From: Lunularia cruciata
Taxonomy: Eukaryota > Streptophyta > Marchantiopsida > Lunulariales > Lunulariaceae
Length of the DNA stretch: 64,000 nucleotides
Direction: 5' to 3'
NCBI GenBank assembly: GCA_948567375.1
Contig: OX419755.1
Coordinates: 67,832,944-67,896,943, forward strand
Position numbers and translations under genes: made by a program. Below are positions 32,168 through 43,515 of the stretch, piece after piece. Under the pieces are notes generated by a model. The model worked only from the letters and a program-made list of their open reading frames with translations, did no database searches and was not told the origin of the DNA. Within the stretch, counting starts at the first letter, position 1, and each line of letters begins with the position of its first letter.

Positions 32168-35100
32168 ATGGCTACACCTTCCCATGTGGGGTCGCATAGA
32201 GCGGGTCGGGATACACCATGCCCGGTGTGTCACCGATGCTTTACCTCACAAGGGGTAAAGACCCATGTGGGAAGGATGCCCAAGGATTATGATTGGACCA
32301 CTTGGGATGCCCACATGAGACGAGCGACCACATCAACAGCAGTGACACTCGGGATTACGCACGCTTCTTCTATACCTTTGTTGATCGTTCCAGGATACCG
32401 ATCAAGTCGTGGGAGTAGTTAGCTTCTCAGGCGGGTTGCATTTTGGGGTTATTTGAGACTAGTTTTCCATGTCCACGTCTATTCCATAGGCTATCCCGCA
32501 CACTCTATGATGAGGCTAGACATGCTTTTTGCCTACCATTGGATCATTTGGCACGTGATCCCTTGGATGAGTTAGTGTGGTTCCTATTCTCCTACTCCCT
32601 TGATAGTGTCTTCATTATGCTAGAGGGGGACGTGCGGGGCATAGAGAGGTGGCGGCTAGATTTTGTTGATTCCGAGTGGGGGATTGGGCAGCCCTTCACG
32701 AGGAGTCTATTAGGGCTACACGATTTAAGAGACAAGCATTGCCACAAGATACCACAGATTCCACTCGATTACCACAATGTAGGACATTGTGTCAGGCGGG
32801 AGAGTTTAGTAGAGCAGCACAAGCGCTACACCCTTTGTCTATAGCGAGTCCTACTGATGAAACCATCTCTTCCCTACGCTCATTGCATCCTATAGCAGTA
32901 GAGGGACTATCACTAGAGGTCTTAGATTATCAGCCTGAGCAGCCTTTATGTCTTGATAGGTCGCTATTTGCACAAGCATTGTGCACTGCCCTTTGCCTTT
33001 CCTCAGGAGGCTTGTTAGGGATGGTTTATGAGCACCTTAGAGATTGCTTCCAAGCAGATGATCCTTCTAGTGGTTTTACCGAGTTGTTTCAGGTGGTTGC
33101 AGCAGCAGCAAGAAGAGACATTCCTATGTCTATTAGTCAGGTCTTAGGTACTAGTCGACTTCTCGCGATTGAGAAGGACACGGGAGACATTAGACTGATT
33201 GCTATTGGAGAGGTCTTTTTGCATTTGGTCAATCGTACCATTGTCCTTCAACATCATTCTCACTTTAGACAACACCTTAGTCCACATCAGTTTGGAGTAG
33301 CTATACCTGGAGGATGTGAGGCTATATCTCTAGGCATTAGAGCACTCCTAGATATCCATCCGGAGTGGGTCGTCCTACAGGTGGATGTTGAGAATGCTTT
33401 TAATAGCGTCTCACGTGCATCTATCTTCAGAGAGCTTAGGGAGGTTAGTGGATCCTTGGCAAGTCTCATTCCTTTTGTGCGGTCTTTTTATGGCTCTCCT
33501 GCTTCCCTTTACTACCAGCATGGTGGTTCACAAGAAGGAGTCACCGTCTTGGAGTCAGCTGTTGGTACACGTTAAGGAGATCCTTTGGGGGGGCCCTTAT
33601 TTGCCATGGCTCACTTTAGAGCTCTCCTATCTACTACTTTGGCCATGCCAGGTTTTGTATTTCCCTCCTTGGCAGATGATACACACATTGTAGGCCTTGT
33701 AGATCAGATTAGGCAGGCCTTTGACTACTTGACTACTGAGCTACATCTAGTAGGCTTGAGAGTCAAGGTGTCAAAGTGTAGGGCATGGTCCCCTTTAGGT
33801 ATCCCTCCCCACCTTGAGCTTCCAGAGGGGTGTATCACATCCATAGATGGACTTTGTGTTCTTGGAGTGCCAGTAGGATCGGAGGATTTTTTTCACACGC
33901 TTCTTGGACGCTGCCCTTGTAGAGGATGTTCTCCATGTGGATGACCTTCCATTACTAGGAGATCCATAGGTGGCATTTGGTATAATCTGTTCTAGTATTG
34001 CTCGTCAACCATCCTACCTCATCCGTATAGTTCCTCCCTCACTGTCCTTCCTATCACATTTGAGAACATTTGATAGGAGGATTATGGGAGTCTTTGGTGA
34101 TATTATTGGACCAGGGACTTTTGAGTGTGTGACAGTGGATTTGGCACATAGACAGATGGCTCTACCAATCTCATGTGGTAGGGTTGGCTTGCTTTCTATG
34201 GAGGAGATGGCACCTATAGCATTTTTGGGTAGTTGTGCTCTCTTGGCACTCATACTTTCCTCTTGTTTTGTGGTTGCTGATAAGCCGGTTTTGGAGACTT
34301 ATGTGATAGAGGTGGAGGGAGGGTCCTTTTCTCTCTAGGTGTTATTGCGGCAGACGAGCGATAGTCTATCACCACAAGCACAAGAGGGTTTTCCACCATT
34401 TGCTTCACTATCATCAGATTGGACTAGAGGTCTACAGTCTTCCTTGATGGAGCGACAATGTGAGCATACGCTACATTCTCTCTTAGTCAACTCATCCATT
34501 CCTCAGGCTACTAGAGCACGTCTACACTCTTGCTCCGGCAAGGGTGTAGGCTCGTGGATCCTAGCTCAACCATGCATTAGGGCTTTCCGACTTGCATCGG
34601 CTACTTTCTCTACAGCGATGAGGTTTTGCCTAGGTTTGGTCCACCCATCTGCATCTTCACTACTCACTTGTGAGTGTGGTTCTACACTAGATGCAGCGGC
34701 GGTCCACATGACACGGTGTCCTTTTGGAGGACAAAGGATAGCTACCTATGATGCCATTAGAGACATAGTGTTTGCTATGGCGCGAGAGAGTAGATACTTG
34801 GCTTGGAGGGAGTGTTCATATGCGTTGCAGATGACACATGTTAGGGTAGACTTATACTTGGTCCGAGATGATCAGGTGACAGTAGCGGATGTTGTGGTCA
34901 CGGACCCTACGTGGGATACAGTTTCGGAGGGAGTGATTACCCATCCTCCTGGATGGGCGGCGAGTGCAGCAGCAGGTCACACAGTCTCCAAGTATAGGGG
35001 CATGCAGCGAGGTCACCTCTTTGTTCCTCTAGCCTTGGAGTTATATAGAGCAATTAACACGGCATTTGACACATTTGTCAGGGAGTGCGCGAGAGCTTAT

Positions 35101-35334
35101 CATGTTAGGCGTCAAGGAGTACCACTCTCACTCTCATACTTTGTAGCATATTTTAGATAGCATGTGTCCATTGCTCTACAGAGGGTAGTGGCTGGTGCAA
35201 TCCATAGGAGAGCAATCATATTAGGTGATGTTTCTTCGGATGCTCTAGTTGTGTGTAGACCATACAACTTGCATAGCTTGGATATCTTAGGTGCAGTAGG
35301 GCAGATTTCTCATACAGACTCTATTGGGGCTTAG
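32168..35334 (+). pseudogene. LINE L1 polyprotein: zinc finger - RT - CCHC - endonuclease (broken)
   Basis: Starting MATPSHVGSH at 32168. The finger is CPVCHRCFTSQGVKTH. The RT blocks are IRLIAIGEVFLHLVNR, HQFGVAIPGGCEAI, VLQVDVENAFNSVSR (first catalytic Asp), GDPLGGPLFAMAHFRAL and PSLADDTHIVG (catalytic Asp pair 33675-33680). A thumb with SKCRAWSPLGIP follows. The C-terminus has CECGSTLDAAAVHMTRC (C-x1-C-x9-H-x3-C), then RVDLYLVRDDQVTVADVVV, then KYRGMQRGHLFVPLALELY. Frame breaks occur near 32422, 32850 and 33900. A TAA at 33573-33575 replaces the Gln before GDPLGG; TAG codons at about 34336-34338 and 35158-35160 also fit CAG to TAG. Stop at 35332-35334. Confidence 0.8.
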
Positions 35335-35389
35335 CCCCATGTTACCTTTTTTGTCTCTCCCTTGTACGGCTTGATGGGGTCTTCCCATC
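35325..35389 (+). other. 3'-end double hairpin of the LINE family (L1 copy)
   Basis: Hairpin 1 is TGGGGC-TTA-GCCCCA (35325-35339), overlapping the stop codon. Hairpin 2 is GATGGG-GTCTT-CCCATC (35373-35389). The second is recognisable in L2 (45211-45227), L0b (22543-22559), L0a (20096-20112) and, weaker, L0a' (21025-21041). It could be the RT's recognition site on the RNA. Confidence 0.7.
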
Positions 35390-35422
35390 CTTCATTTTTC
35401 CTACGCGGTTGCCTTTTTCTTT

Positions 35423-35560
35423 GATATATCTTGGGACTTTATCAGACCTTCCCAGGATAAGGAGGATTGCTAGTGTGCTTCTCTTTTTGACATATCTTGG
35501 GACTTTATCAGACCTTACCAGCATGAAGAGGGTTGGTAGGGAGCTTCTCTGTTTGACACC
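35423..35560 (+). repeat. 66-bp tandem repeat (two units plus start of a third)
   Basis: GA(T/C)ATATCTTGGGACTTTAT begins at 35423 and 35489, and a third start (GACACC) is at 35555. The period of 66 bp is 22 codons, and one frame stays open through it (YLGTLSDLPRIRRIASVL and a variant). It sits exactly between the 3' end of L1 and the start of L2. A single unit occurs at 25193. Confidence 0.85.
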
Positions 35561-35594
35561 GGAAGTTGAAATTAGCATTTTCCAACTGAACACT

Positions 35595-36932
35595 TTCCAC
35601 ATGAGGCGAGCAACCATAGCAAAAACATTGACACTCGGGATTATGCACGCTTCTTCTATTCCATCGTTGATTGTTCCAAGGACATCGATCGGGTCGTGTG
35701 AGTGGTTAGCTTATCAGGCAGTTGCATTTGGAGTTATTTAAGACTAGTTTTCCATATCCACGTCTATTCCATAGGCTACCCCGCACACTCCATGATGAAG
35801 CTAGATAGGCATTTTGCCTACCACTTGACCGTTTGGCACGTGATCCTTTGGACGAGTTAGCATGGTTCCTATTCCTCTTACTCCCTAGATGGTGTCTCTG
35901 TTATGCTAGAGGGAGACGTGCGGGGCATAGAGAGGTGGTTGTTAGATTTTGTCGATTTTGAGCAAGGGATTGAGCAACCCTTTAGGAGGAGTCTGTTGGA
36001 GCTACACGTTTTAGGAGACATGTCTCACCATAAATACCACGGAGTCCACTCTACTACGACGGTGTAAGACACTAGGTCAGGCGGGAGAGTTTAGTAGAGC
36101 AGCATGAGCACTACACTCTTTGTCTATGGTGAGTCCTATTGATGAGACTATCTCTTCCTTACGCTCACTACATCCTATAGCAATAGAGGGACTACCATTA
36201 GAGGTTTTAGATTATCAACCTGAGCAGCCTTTATGTCTTGATAGGTCACTTTTTGCACAAGCATTGTGCACTGCTCATTGCCTTGCCTCAAGAGGCTTGT
36301 CAGGGATGGTTTATGAGCACCGTAGAGATATTCTTTTAGGTAGATGATCCTTTGAGTGGTTTTACCGAGTTGTTTTAGGTGGTTGCAACAATAGCGAGAG
36401 GAGACATTCCTATGTCTATTAGTTGGGTGTTAGGTGCTAGTCGACTTCTCGTGATGGAGAAGGACACAGGGGGCATTAGACCGATTGCTATTGGAGAGAT
36501 CTTTTTGCATTTGGTTAGTCGTACCATTGTCCTTCAACATCATTCACACTTTTGACAACACCTCAATCCACATCAATTTGGAGTAGTTACACTTGGAGGA
36601 TGTGAAGCTATATCTCTAGGCATTAAGGCACTCCTAGATATCCATCCGGAGTGGGTCGTCCTATAGGTGGATGTTGAGAATGTTTTTAATAGCGTCTCAT
36701 GTACATCCATCTTTAGAGAGCTTAGGGAAACTAGTGGATCCTTGGCAAGTCTTATTCCTTTTGTGCAGTCTTTTTATGGCTCTCCTGCTTCTCTTTACTA
36801 CCAGCACGGTGGTTCACATGAGGAGTCATTGTTTTGGAGTCAACTGTGGGTACGCATCAACAAGGTCCTTTAGGGAGACCCTTTTTTGCCATGGCTCATT
36901 TTAGAGCTCTCCTATCCACTACTTTGGCCATC
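35595..36932 (+). mobile_element. LINE L2, 5' segment (split by gypsy G3)
   Basis: It matches L1 from about 32317 (CACATGAGACGAGCGACC) through the RT up to the position before the ADD box. The N-terminal finger is missing, so it is 5'-truncated or joined to the 66-bp repeat. RT text includes FAQALCTAHCLASRGLSGMVYEHR and ENVFNSVSC (F/V change after the catalytic Asp). Stops and shifts abound. It ends with CCATC (36928-36932), the G3 target duplication. Confidence 0.85.
36928..36932. other. Target-site duplication (left) of gypsy G3: CCATC
   Basis: The same five bases follow the right LTR at 43516-43520; the LINE RT frame is the target. Confidence 0.92.
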
Positions 36933-37669
36933 TGTAATACTCCAAGGACAAGAGAAGAGAGAAAACACATATTGCGCACTCAAACATTCGATGCCCCAAA
37001 GGAGCACCTTCTCTTTATTATATAGACAAAGAGGATCTCCTCCAAGGAAGCTCCACCATAGGATTAGGGACACAGATAGGTGAAATGTAAGCAAGCTCCT
37101 CCCTTGGAATACTTACTTGGATGGGTAACATGTCTGGTCTAGGTCCTATCTGGTTGGTCAAACAAGCTTTGACCGGAGGGAATCTTTTAGGGAATCTTCC
37201 TATAGGAATCTTAGAATCACGTGAGTAAAGTACCATTGGAAAGCTCTCGACAAGACAAAGCAGGGGAAGGGAAGGCTAGCCTTTCCTTCATTAGAGGAGG
37301 ATCTACATATTTTTGAGGCCTAATTCATCTGTTTAGGCCTCCGAAATTGCCTTTAAAGATTTCAGACATATTTTGGTTCCTACTCTATTAGTAGAAGTCC
37401 CCTTTTGGTGATACCTCTTTCTGATCTGTTTAGTCCATCATGTGTAACATCCTTCCAGATGTTACCAAACCAATTCTCACCTTTAAATCATATGTCTAGC
37501 TATTGGTTCTACGGTTCTCAAGTCTATTTTGGTTTCTGCCCTATTAGTAGAAGTACTCTTTTGGTGATACTTCTATCTTATCTATTTTGACCATCATGTA
37601 TAACATCATTCTAGATGTTACCAAACCAAATTTCACATCTAGATCATATGGCTAGCTCTTGGTATTATA
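36933..37669 (-). repeat. 3' LTR of G3
   Basis: Pairs with 42777-43515. On + it starts TGTAATACTCC and ends GGTATTATA, against TTACA in the partner. Confidence 0.93.
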
Positions 37670-37684
37670 GACCTCCCTCCTTTT
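37670..37684 (-). other. Polypurine tract of G3
   Basis: On the minus strand it reads TTAAAAGGAGGGAGGTC-like purines ending at the LTR border. Confidence 0.7.
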
Positions 37685-38543
37685 AAGACGCAACGTCCTC
37701 GTTGTGCAATTGTTGCTCAAATGCTTGCACCAACACCAGTACATGTGCCAAATTGGCAACGGGCTCCCTCATTGCTTCATACAAGGGGTAACCTTTCCAT
37801 TGTACTAGATAGTCCACCCGCGGATGGCAAGTACCACGCATGCATTTTTGGATAATCCACTCCACTTCATATTCCTCAATGTCATCAATGAGTGTCAAAT
37901 AAGGTTGAATGTCTTGTGTGGAATGACCCTGGCCTGATTGGGAAGCGTATCTGCGTAGTAGGGAGACATGGAACACTGGATGGATCTTCATGTATGGTGG
38001 TAGCTCAAGGTGATAGGCCACAATGCCGATGCAACAAAGAATCAAAAAAGGCCCAATAAAATGAGTTCTGAGCTTACGAGGGCCAACTAATGTGAGGTTG
38101 GTTGTCGATAGCCACACTTGATCCCCAACATTGAACTCCATGTGCCTACGGTGCGCATTAGCATACTGCTTCTGTTGATTTTGTGCAATCTGTAATTTGT
38201 GCTTGGCGCTCTCCACACCTTGTTGGATTCTAGAAACAAATGTGTTGACTGCATCAACCTTGGTAGCCACTGGACGGATCTTCATCAAGCTAGAAGGTGT
38301 GAAGGGATGCTCACCATACATGAGGAAGAACGGAGTGACCTGGGTGGATGCATTCACTGAATTGTTGTAAGTGAATTCCACCAATAGGAGTAGGGTGTCC
38401 CACCTCTCTTGCTCTTCTAAGGTGAAGCCGCGTAACATGTCTTCAATTGTGCGATTAGCCCGCTCTATTTGGCCATCTATTTGTGGGTGGTAAGCTGTGG
38501 ACATGGACAACTTGGTTTGAAGAAACCAAAGAGTGTTCGCCAA
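37683..38543 (-). pseudogene. G3 integrase C-terminal half with chromodomain
   Basis: 286 codons open. It starts inside the integrase core with the catalytic Glu in DGQIERANRT, continues with the GPY/F-type module (FNVGDQVWLSTTNL, KLRTHFIGPFLI, HPVFHVSLLRRY) and ends in a chromodomain (EYEVEWIIQKC, VDYLVQWKGYP). It belongs to the same protein as 38477-39211; one frameshift near 38520 separates them. The expected WEP after the chromodomain's third aromatic is replaced by REP. Confidence 0.9.
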
Positions 38544-39211
38544 AACAAACTGGTGAATTGGGTGCCTCTATTGGTGATGAGTACTGTAGACAAGCCATGG
38601 TGAGCAAAGACTACATCTAAGTATAATTGAGCTAGTTGTGGAGCGGTCACCTCCTTGGTGGTAGGGCATACATGAATCATTTTGCTGAGCCAGTCCACAA
38701 AGACCACAATGGAGTCAAACCCTGAGGTGGTCTTGGGTAATTCACAGACGAGATCCATACTCACTTGTTCCCAACATTGGGTAGGAGTGGGGAGAGGTTG
38801 AAGGAGCATTGCAGGAGCTTGATTAGAAGCTTTGTTCTCTTGACAAAGTAGGCAGCTACGCACATAGTCCATCACGTTGTTGCTCATCTTGGGCCAATAG
38901 TAATGGCGCTTGACTGCATCCAAGGTCTTGTCCACTCCGACATGAGCTGCAATAGCCAAATCATGACATTCCGCTAGAATGGTGGTGCGTAATTCTGGGA
39001 CATTTGGGATCCATAATCTGCCATCCCGAAAGGTGAGTCCTTGGGTGCTGGTGACACCTTTGGATGATTGTGCTTCTACAATCTTTGGATCAGTTTTTGT
39101 AGCAGCCAAAATCTCTTGCCAGAATTTAGGGTTAATCTTAACCTCTTCCACCAAGTTGTTTGCCATTGGCATGCGGGTGAATGCATCTGCAAGTTGCTTC
39201 TTACCTTCCAC
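38477..39211 (-). pseudogene. G3 integrase N-terminal half, catalytic Asp to Asn
   Basis: The end of RNase H (KKQLADAFTRMP) passes into integrase. The HHCC zinc site reads HDLAIAAHVGVDKTLD then CLLCQENK. The core has VSMDLVCELPKTTSGFDSIVVF with the first Asp. The second catalytic Asp is changed: LITNRGTQF where ISDRGTQF is usual. Confidence 0.9.
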
Positions 39212-39430
39212 GTGGGTGATTGTTATGTTGAAGCGTTGTTGCCACTCTGCCCACCAAATTTGGCGACAAGATAGATCCTTCTACGTCTCGAGGTAGACTA
39301 GAGGTTTGTGATCTGTCTCTACTACAAATGCCTTCTCAGCCAGGTAGTGCTTCCAATGCTTGGTTGCTAGAACGATGGCCAACTCTTCTCATTTTGTGGT
39401 GTCGTAGTTGCGCTCTGCCGGTAACAACTT

Positions 39431-39867
39431 TCAAGAGAAATATGCAATTGGACGCCATCCGTCATGCCACTCTTGTTGTAGGACTGCTCCTATTGCTATG
39501 CTTGATGCATATGTAGCCAACTTGATTGGACGTTTTGGGTCATACAACTTCAAGATTGGTGTGTGAGCAAGGTGGCCTTCAATTCTTGAAAGGCCAACTC
39601 TTGTGCAGTTCCCCATGTCCACTTCTTCCCCTTGCCAAGTAGTGCCATTAAAGGCTATGCAACCTTGGAGAAGTCCTTGACAAATCTACGATAGAATCTC
39701 ATCAACCCCAAGAAGCTCTTAAGTTGAGTCTGATCTTCTGGGGCACTCCATTTTTGAATGACCTCTATTTTATCTGTCAATACTTGAATGTACTCTGCAC
39801 TTACTCTATGCACCAAGTAGTCTACTTCAGACTTGCCAAACTCACACTTTGAGATTTTGGCGTACAA
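39431..39867 (-). pseudogene. G3 RNase H (broken)
   Basis: Two open pieces (39655-39867 with FLGLMRFYRRFVKDFS, and 39431-39622 with KLATYASSIAIGAVLQQE). The Asp of the usual TDAS motif is Tyr (TYAS). Stops separate the pieces. Confidence 0.8.
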
Positions 39868-39879
39868 TTGAATTCTATC

Positions 39880-40356
39880 TCATAGATGTTGTTTGTTTTC
39901 TGTCATCGTGCTACTATATACTAAGATATCATCCAAGAAGATGATAACAGACTTATCCAAATATGGACAAAATATGTCATTCATTAGACTCATGAAAGTG
40001 GCATGTGCATTGGTGAGGCCAAAAGGCATCACAAGATACTCAAAGTGGCCATACCTGGTTTGAAAGGCAGTTTTGTACATATCCTCCTGTACAATTCGGA
40101 TTTGATTGTAACCGCTCCACAAGTCCAGTTTGGTGAAGTATCTCATTCCATGGAGTTGATCAAACAGGTCATCCATGCGAGGTAAGGGGTATTTGTTCTT
40201 CACTGTTTGCTGATTGAGACCCCGATAGTCAATGCACATGCATATTGTACCATCCTTCTTCTTCACAAACAAGACAAGGGCCCCATATGGTGATACGCTA
40301 GGTTGGATGCACCCTTTCTGCAACATCTCCTCAATTTGAGTCTTACACTCCTCCAA
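39880..40356 (-). pseudogene. G3 reverse transcriptase
   Basis: 158 open codons with all main RT blocks: [52 protein letters not shown] and [13 protein letters not shown]. It is the best preserved domain of the element. Confidence 0.92.
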
Positions 40357-40619
40357 CTCATGAGGTGATAGGCAATATGGGGCCTTACAAGGAGGTGTCT
40401 TCCCCGAGAGTGTCTCAATTTTGTGATCTACTTGCCTTTTGGTGGTAATCCTGAAGGTAGATCATCGGGAATGACATCTTGAAACTCATCCACTACATCC
40501 TTCAATTTCTCAGGAATTTGTCCATTGAGTTGTGCACTCTGGACTTCTCTTATTAGACCCATAAAACATCTATCGGTCTTACAGATAGTTGCCGTCCCTA
40601 TGACATATAGAGGTAGTTT

Positions 40620-41021
40620 CTACTTGTGTGATTTTTCTTTAACCCCAATGATTGACCATTGGTGGGTTCTCACTACTTTCTTCCTCCAATCCACCATAGG
40701 GTTGTACTGCTCCATCCATGGCATGCCTAAAATTGCATCATAACGAGCTAACCGTATCACTCGCCACTCAATTGCTTCTTGATATTCTCCTACAGAAAGG
40801 GTTACCCATCTAGGTAATGATTCAATCCTCTCTGTTTGCCCATTTAGTAACTCTACTTCTTCACTCCCATCTCTCTCTAGATCCATTCCCAATCTTATTG
40901 CAACAGAGCGAGACAAGAAATTCTCTGTTGCTCTCGGATCTATTAATACTCTCACTTGATTACCTTCTAGGATTCCATTCATGACAATCAATTGTGACGT
41001 TGCCTTTTGGGATCTTTGCAC
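40620..41021 (-). pseudogene. G3 protease, active site DSG changed to DPR
   Basis: A retropepsin domain with ATSQLIVMNGILEG, the active-site segment RVLIDPRATENFLS (usually DSGAT) and the terminal YDAILGMPWMEQ. The catalytic Asp is there but the following Ser-Gly is lost. Confidence 0.88.
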
Positions 41022-41059
41022 ATTATTCTTCTTCCTTCCCTCGCTTCTTTGCTTCCTTA

Positions 41060-42175
41060 TTGAGCCAATAAGGCCGCGAGGTACATTTACTGGCGATCTT
41101 TGTTTTCCAAAGTGTTTTCCACCTCCTCCTCTTCAATGTGCCTCTCCATGTTGTTCAAAGATTGCCTGTACAAAGGCCAAGGGCCTCTAGGGAAACAAGT
41201 GCAACAATTGGTAGATATGTGCCCAATACGGCCACAATTGTAACAACGGTGTTGTTCTCCTTGAGTCCCTTCTCCTCGTGTGACTCCTTCTCTTCCTTCC
41301 TCTACCCGTCCCTGCTCTCCTTGAAGCGGTCGTGCTCCTCAATCCCGGAATCGAAGGTTGCCCAATTCCATCGGTACTGGTCAACCCATGTGTGACATTT
41401 CTGCCCGATAATGTTGAGGTAGAACTACTCCTTCACCTCCACCTAATGCTCTTGCTATTCTCTGCGCACAAGCAATGGCTTCAAATATCGTGCAAGGATT
41501 TTGCACCATGACTTCTTAGCGGATCTACTCTTTCAACCCTTGTTTGAAATTGTCAAGAGCCTCTGTTGGACTCATGTTGGTAATTGCGACTTGTAGATCC
41601 AGAAATGCCTCCACATACTCTTGTACGCTATTCTTCTATCTCAATCCCCATAGTCGAGTTCAAGCCATCTCCACAGAATCCACCAATTGGAAATTCTTCA
41701 GCAGTCCTTCTTGCATTGCTATCCATGTGACCACCCTTCTCTCTGCCAGCATGGATTGTTCCCAAGCATCATACCATGTGAGTGCTTTATCTGTCAAGTA
41801 CCCACATGCAAACACGCCTGCAACATGCTTTGTGATCTCTGTTGAGAACAATCAGGAATATCGATTCATTCTCGAGATCTAATTTTCCACTACTCCCATC
41901 ATACACTGCCCCTTGTAAGGCTCGATGTTGCAGGTCTTCTTCATCCGGAGTAGCAATGTGGCTTCATCGTTGATAGGATTCATAGACACGGGTGCCTCTC
42001 CAAGTACTTCAATTGTAGGTACTGGGTTTTGAGACGGCTCTTCTTCTTGCATGGCTTGATCGTTCCTGAGGATCTGCACTTGAATTTGTAATGTCTCCAT
42101 GGTCATCATAATCTCTAAAAATTCATTCAACATCCCTTGCATTCCTTGCACCAACTCTTGCGATTGCGGATCCAT
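41060..42175 (-). pseudogene. G3 gag with zinc knuckle
   Basis: ATG at 42175-42173 (MDPQSQELVQGM). Capsid-like text (ALTWYDAWEQSM, RRVVTWIAMQEGLL) is near 41700. A canonical CCHC knuckle, CYNCGRIGHISTNC, is at 41204-41245. Frameshifts and stops divide the frame into at least four pieces. Confidence 0.85.
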
Positions 42176-42760
42176 GGTTCCTGCAACACTCAATTGCTAA
42201 TGTATTTCAATACAGAGTCAATATAATCACTCTGGAAGGCGCACGAACTATCGGAACTACCATTGGGACCTCAGAAGCTATCACTCATTGATAATACTCC
42301 TCACCAAAATTCCTAACCACAAAATCTCTAAACATCACTTTCGGCCTCACTACATAACGGATTTCTACTTGAGTGTTGAAAGGGAGAGGATTTGGGACAT
42401 TCATATCCATATTATCATAATAGAATGTAGATTGTCAAATCCCACTCTCTGTCATATATCACCACAAGTAGAATCACCGGGTTTGGTGAGTTCATCACTC
42501 TGTCCATGAATTCTGCACCAAAGTGATAAACTAGCGATACTCTCATCTGCTCACGCTAGATGTACATAACCTTGATGTGGAATGGGTTTGAGAATGGAAA
42601 GCTAGGTGCGGGAAATTGTCATACCGGTGCATCCATCCCATTCGCTCTTTAAAGTCCTTCCTAAGTCTAGCGATTACTCTATGTTCTCCACCTCAACTTA
42701 CTCAATTTCAATAGTTCGTGCTATTCCAAGAGGGGTGATCCACTCTCTTGGACTAAAACA

Positions 42761-42776
42761 CTTGCTCTGATACTAT
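42761..42776 (-). other. Primer-binding site of G3 (initiator-Met tRNA-like)
   Basis: On the minus strand ATAGTATCAGAGCAAG follows the 5' LTR directly; it matches TGGTATCAGAGC with one change. Confidence 0.85.
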
Positions 42777-43515
42777 TGTAATACTCTGAGGACAAGAGAA
42801 GAGAGAAAACACATATTGCGCACTCAAACATTCGATGCCCCAAAGGAGCACCTTCTCTTTATTATATAGACAAAGAGGATCTCCTCCAAGGAAGCTCCAC
42901 CATAGGATTAGGGACACAGATAGGTGACATGTCAGAAAGCTCCACCCTTGGAATACTTACTTGTATGGGTGACATGTCTGGTCTAGGTCCTATCTGGTTG
43001 GTCAAACAAGCTTTGACCGGAGGGAATCTTTTAGGGAATCTTCCTATAGGAATCTTAGAATCACGTGAGTAAAGTACCGTTGGAAAGCTCTCGACAAGAC
43101 AAAGCAGGGGAGGGGAAGGCCAGCCTTTTCTCTGTTAGGGGGGGGGATCCACATATTTTTGAGACCTAATTCATCCGTTTAGGCTTCCAAAATTGCCTTT
43201 AAAGATTTCAAGCATATTTTGGTTCCTACTCTATTAGTAGAAGTCCCCTTTTGGTGATACCTCTTTCTGATCTGTTTAGTCCATCATGTGTAACATCCTT
43301 CCAGATGTTACCAAACCAATTCTCACCTTTAAATCATATGTTTAGCTATTGGTTCTACGGTTCTCAAGTCTATTTTGGTTTCTGCTCTATTAGTAGAAGT
43401 ACTCTTTTGGTAATACTTCTATCTTATCTATTTTGACCATCATGTATAACATCATTCTAGATGTTACCAAACCAAATTTCACATCTAGATCATATGGCTA
43501 GCTCTTGGTATTACA
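42777..43515 (-). repeat. 5' LTR of G3
   Basis: 739 bp, pairs with 36933-37669. A TATA-like TCTATATAAT (minus strand, 42861-42870) lies about 85 bp before the LTR end. Confidence 0.93.
42861..42870 (-). promoter_or_regulatory. TATA box of the G3 LTR
   Basis: TCTATATAAT on the minus strand; repeated at the matching place in the other LTR near 37018. Confidence 0.6.

Larger units (their letters stand above)
32168..35422 (+). mobile_element. Non-LTR retrotransposon L1 with zinc finger, RT, CCHC and putative REL endonuclease
   Basis: This is the longest uninterrupted copy of a LINE family present at least five times here (L0a, L0a', L0b, L1, L2). No apurinic-type endonuclease precedes the RT. 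Instead the order is Cys/His finger (32219-32272), RT (about 33150-33800), CCHC knuckle (34669-34719) and an endonuclease-like PD-(D/E)xK candidate (34843-34900). That is the order of R2/NeSL/CRE/Utopia-type elements. The 3' tail has two hairpins (35325-35339, 35373-35389) shared by the copies and ends in a T-rich stretch near 35422. Several C-to-T stops make it inactive. Confidence 0.8.
36933..43515 (-). mobile_element. Full-length Ty3/gypsy chromovirus G3
   Basis: Minus-strand element with 5' LTR 42777-43515, primer site 42761-42776, gag-pol from about 42175 to 37683, polypurine tract 37670-37684, 3' LTR 36933-37669 and CCATC duplications. The two LTRs are nearly the same length (739 and 737 bp) and differ at roughly 25-30 positions by eye, so it is the youngest LTR element here. 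The protease active site, RNase H first Asp and integrase second Asp are mutated. Confidence 0.95.

Noticed and set aside
35423-35560. LINE target as an rRNA or snRNA gene
   Set aside because: The flanks of L1, L2 and the fragments contain no rRNA, U1, U2, U5 or U6 sequence that I recognise, so no site-specific target can be claimed.
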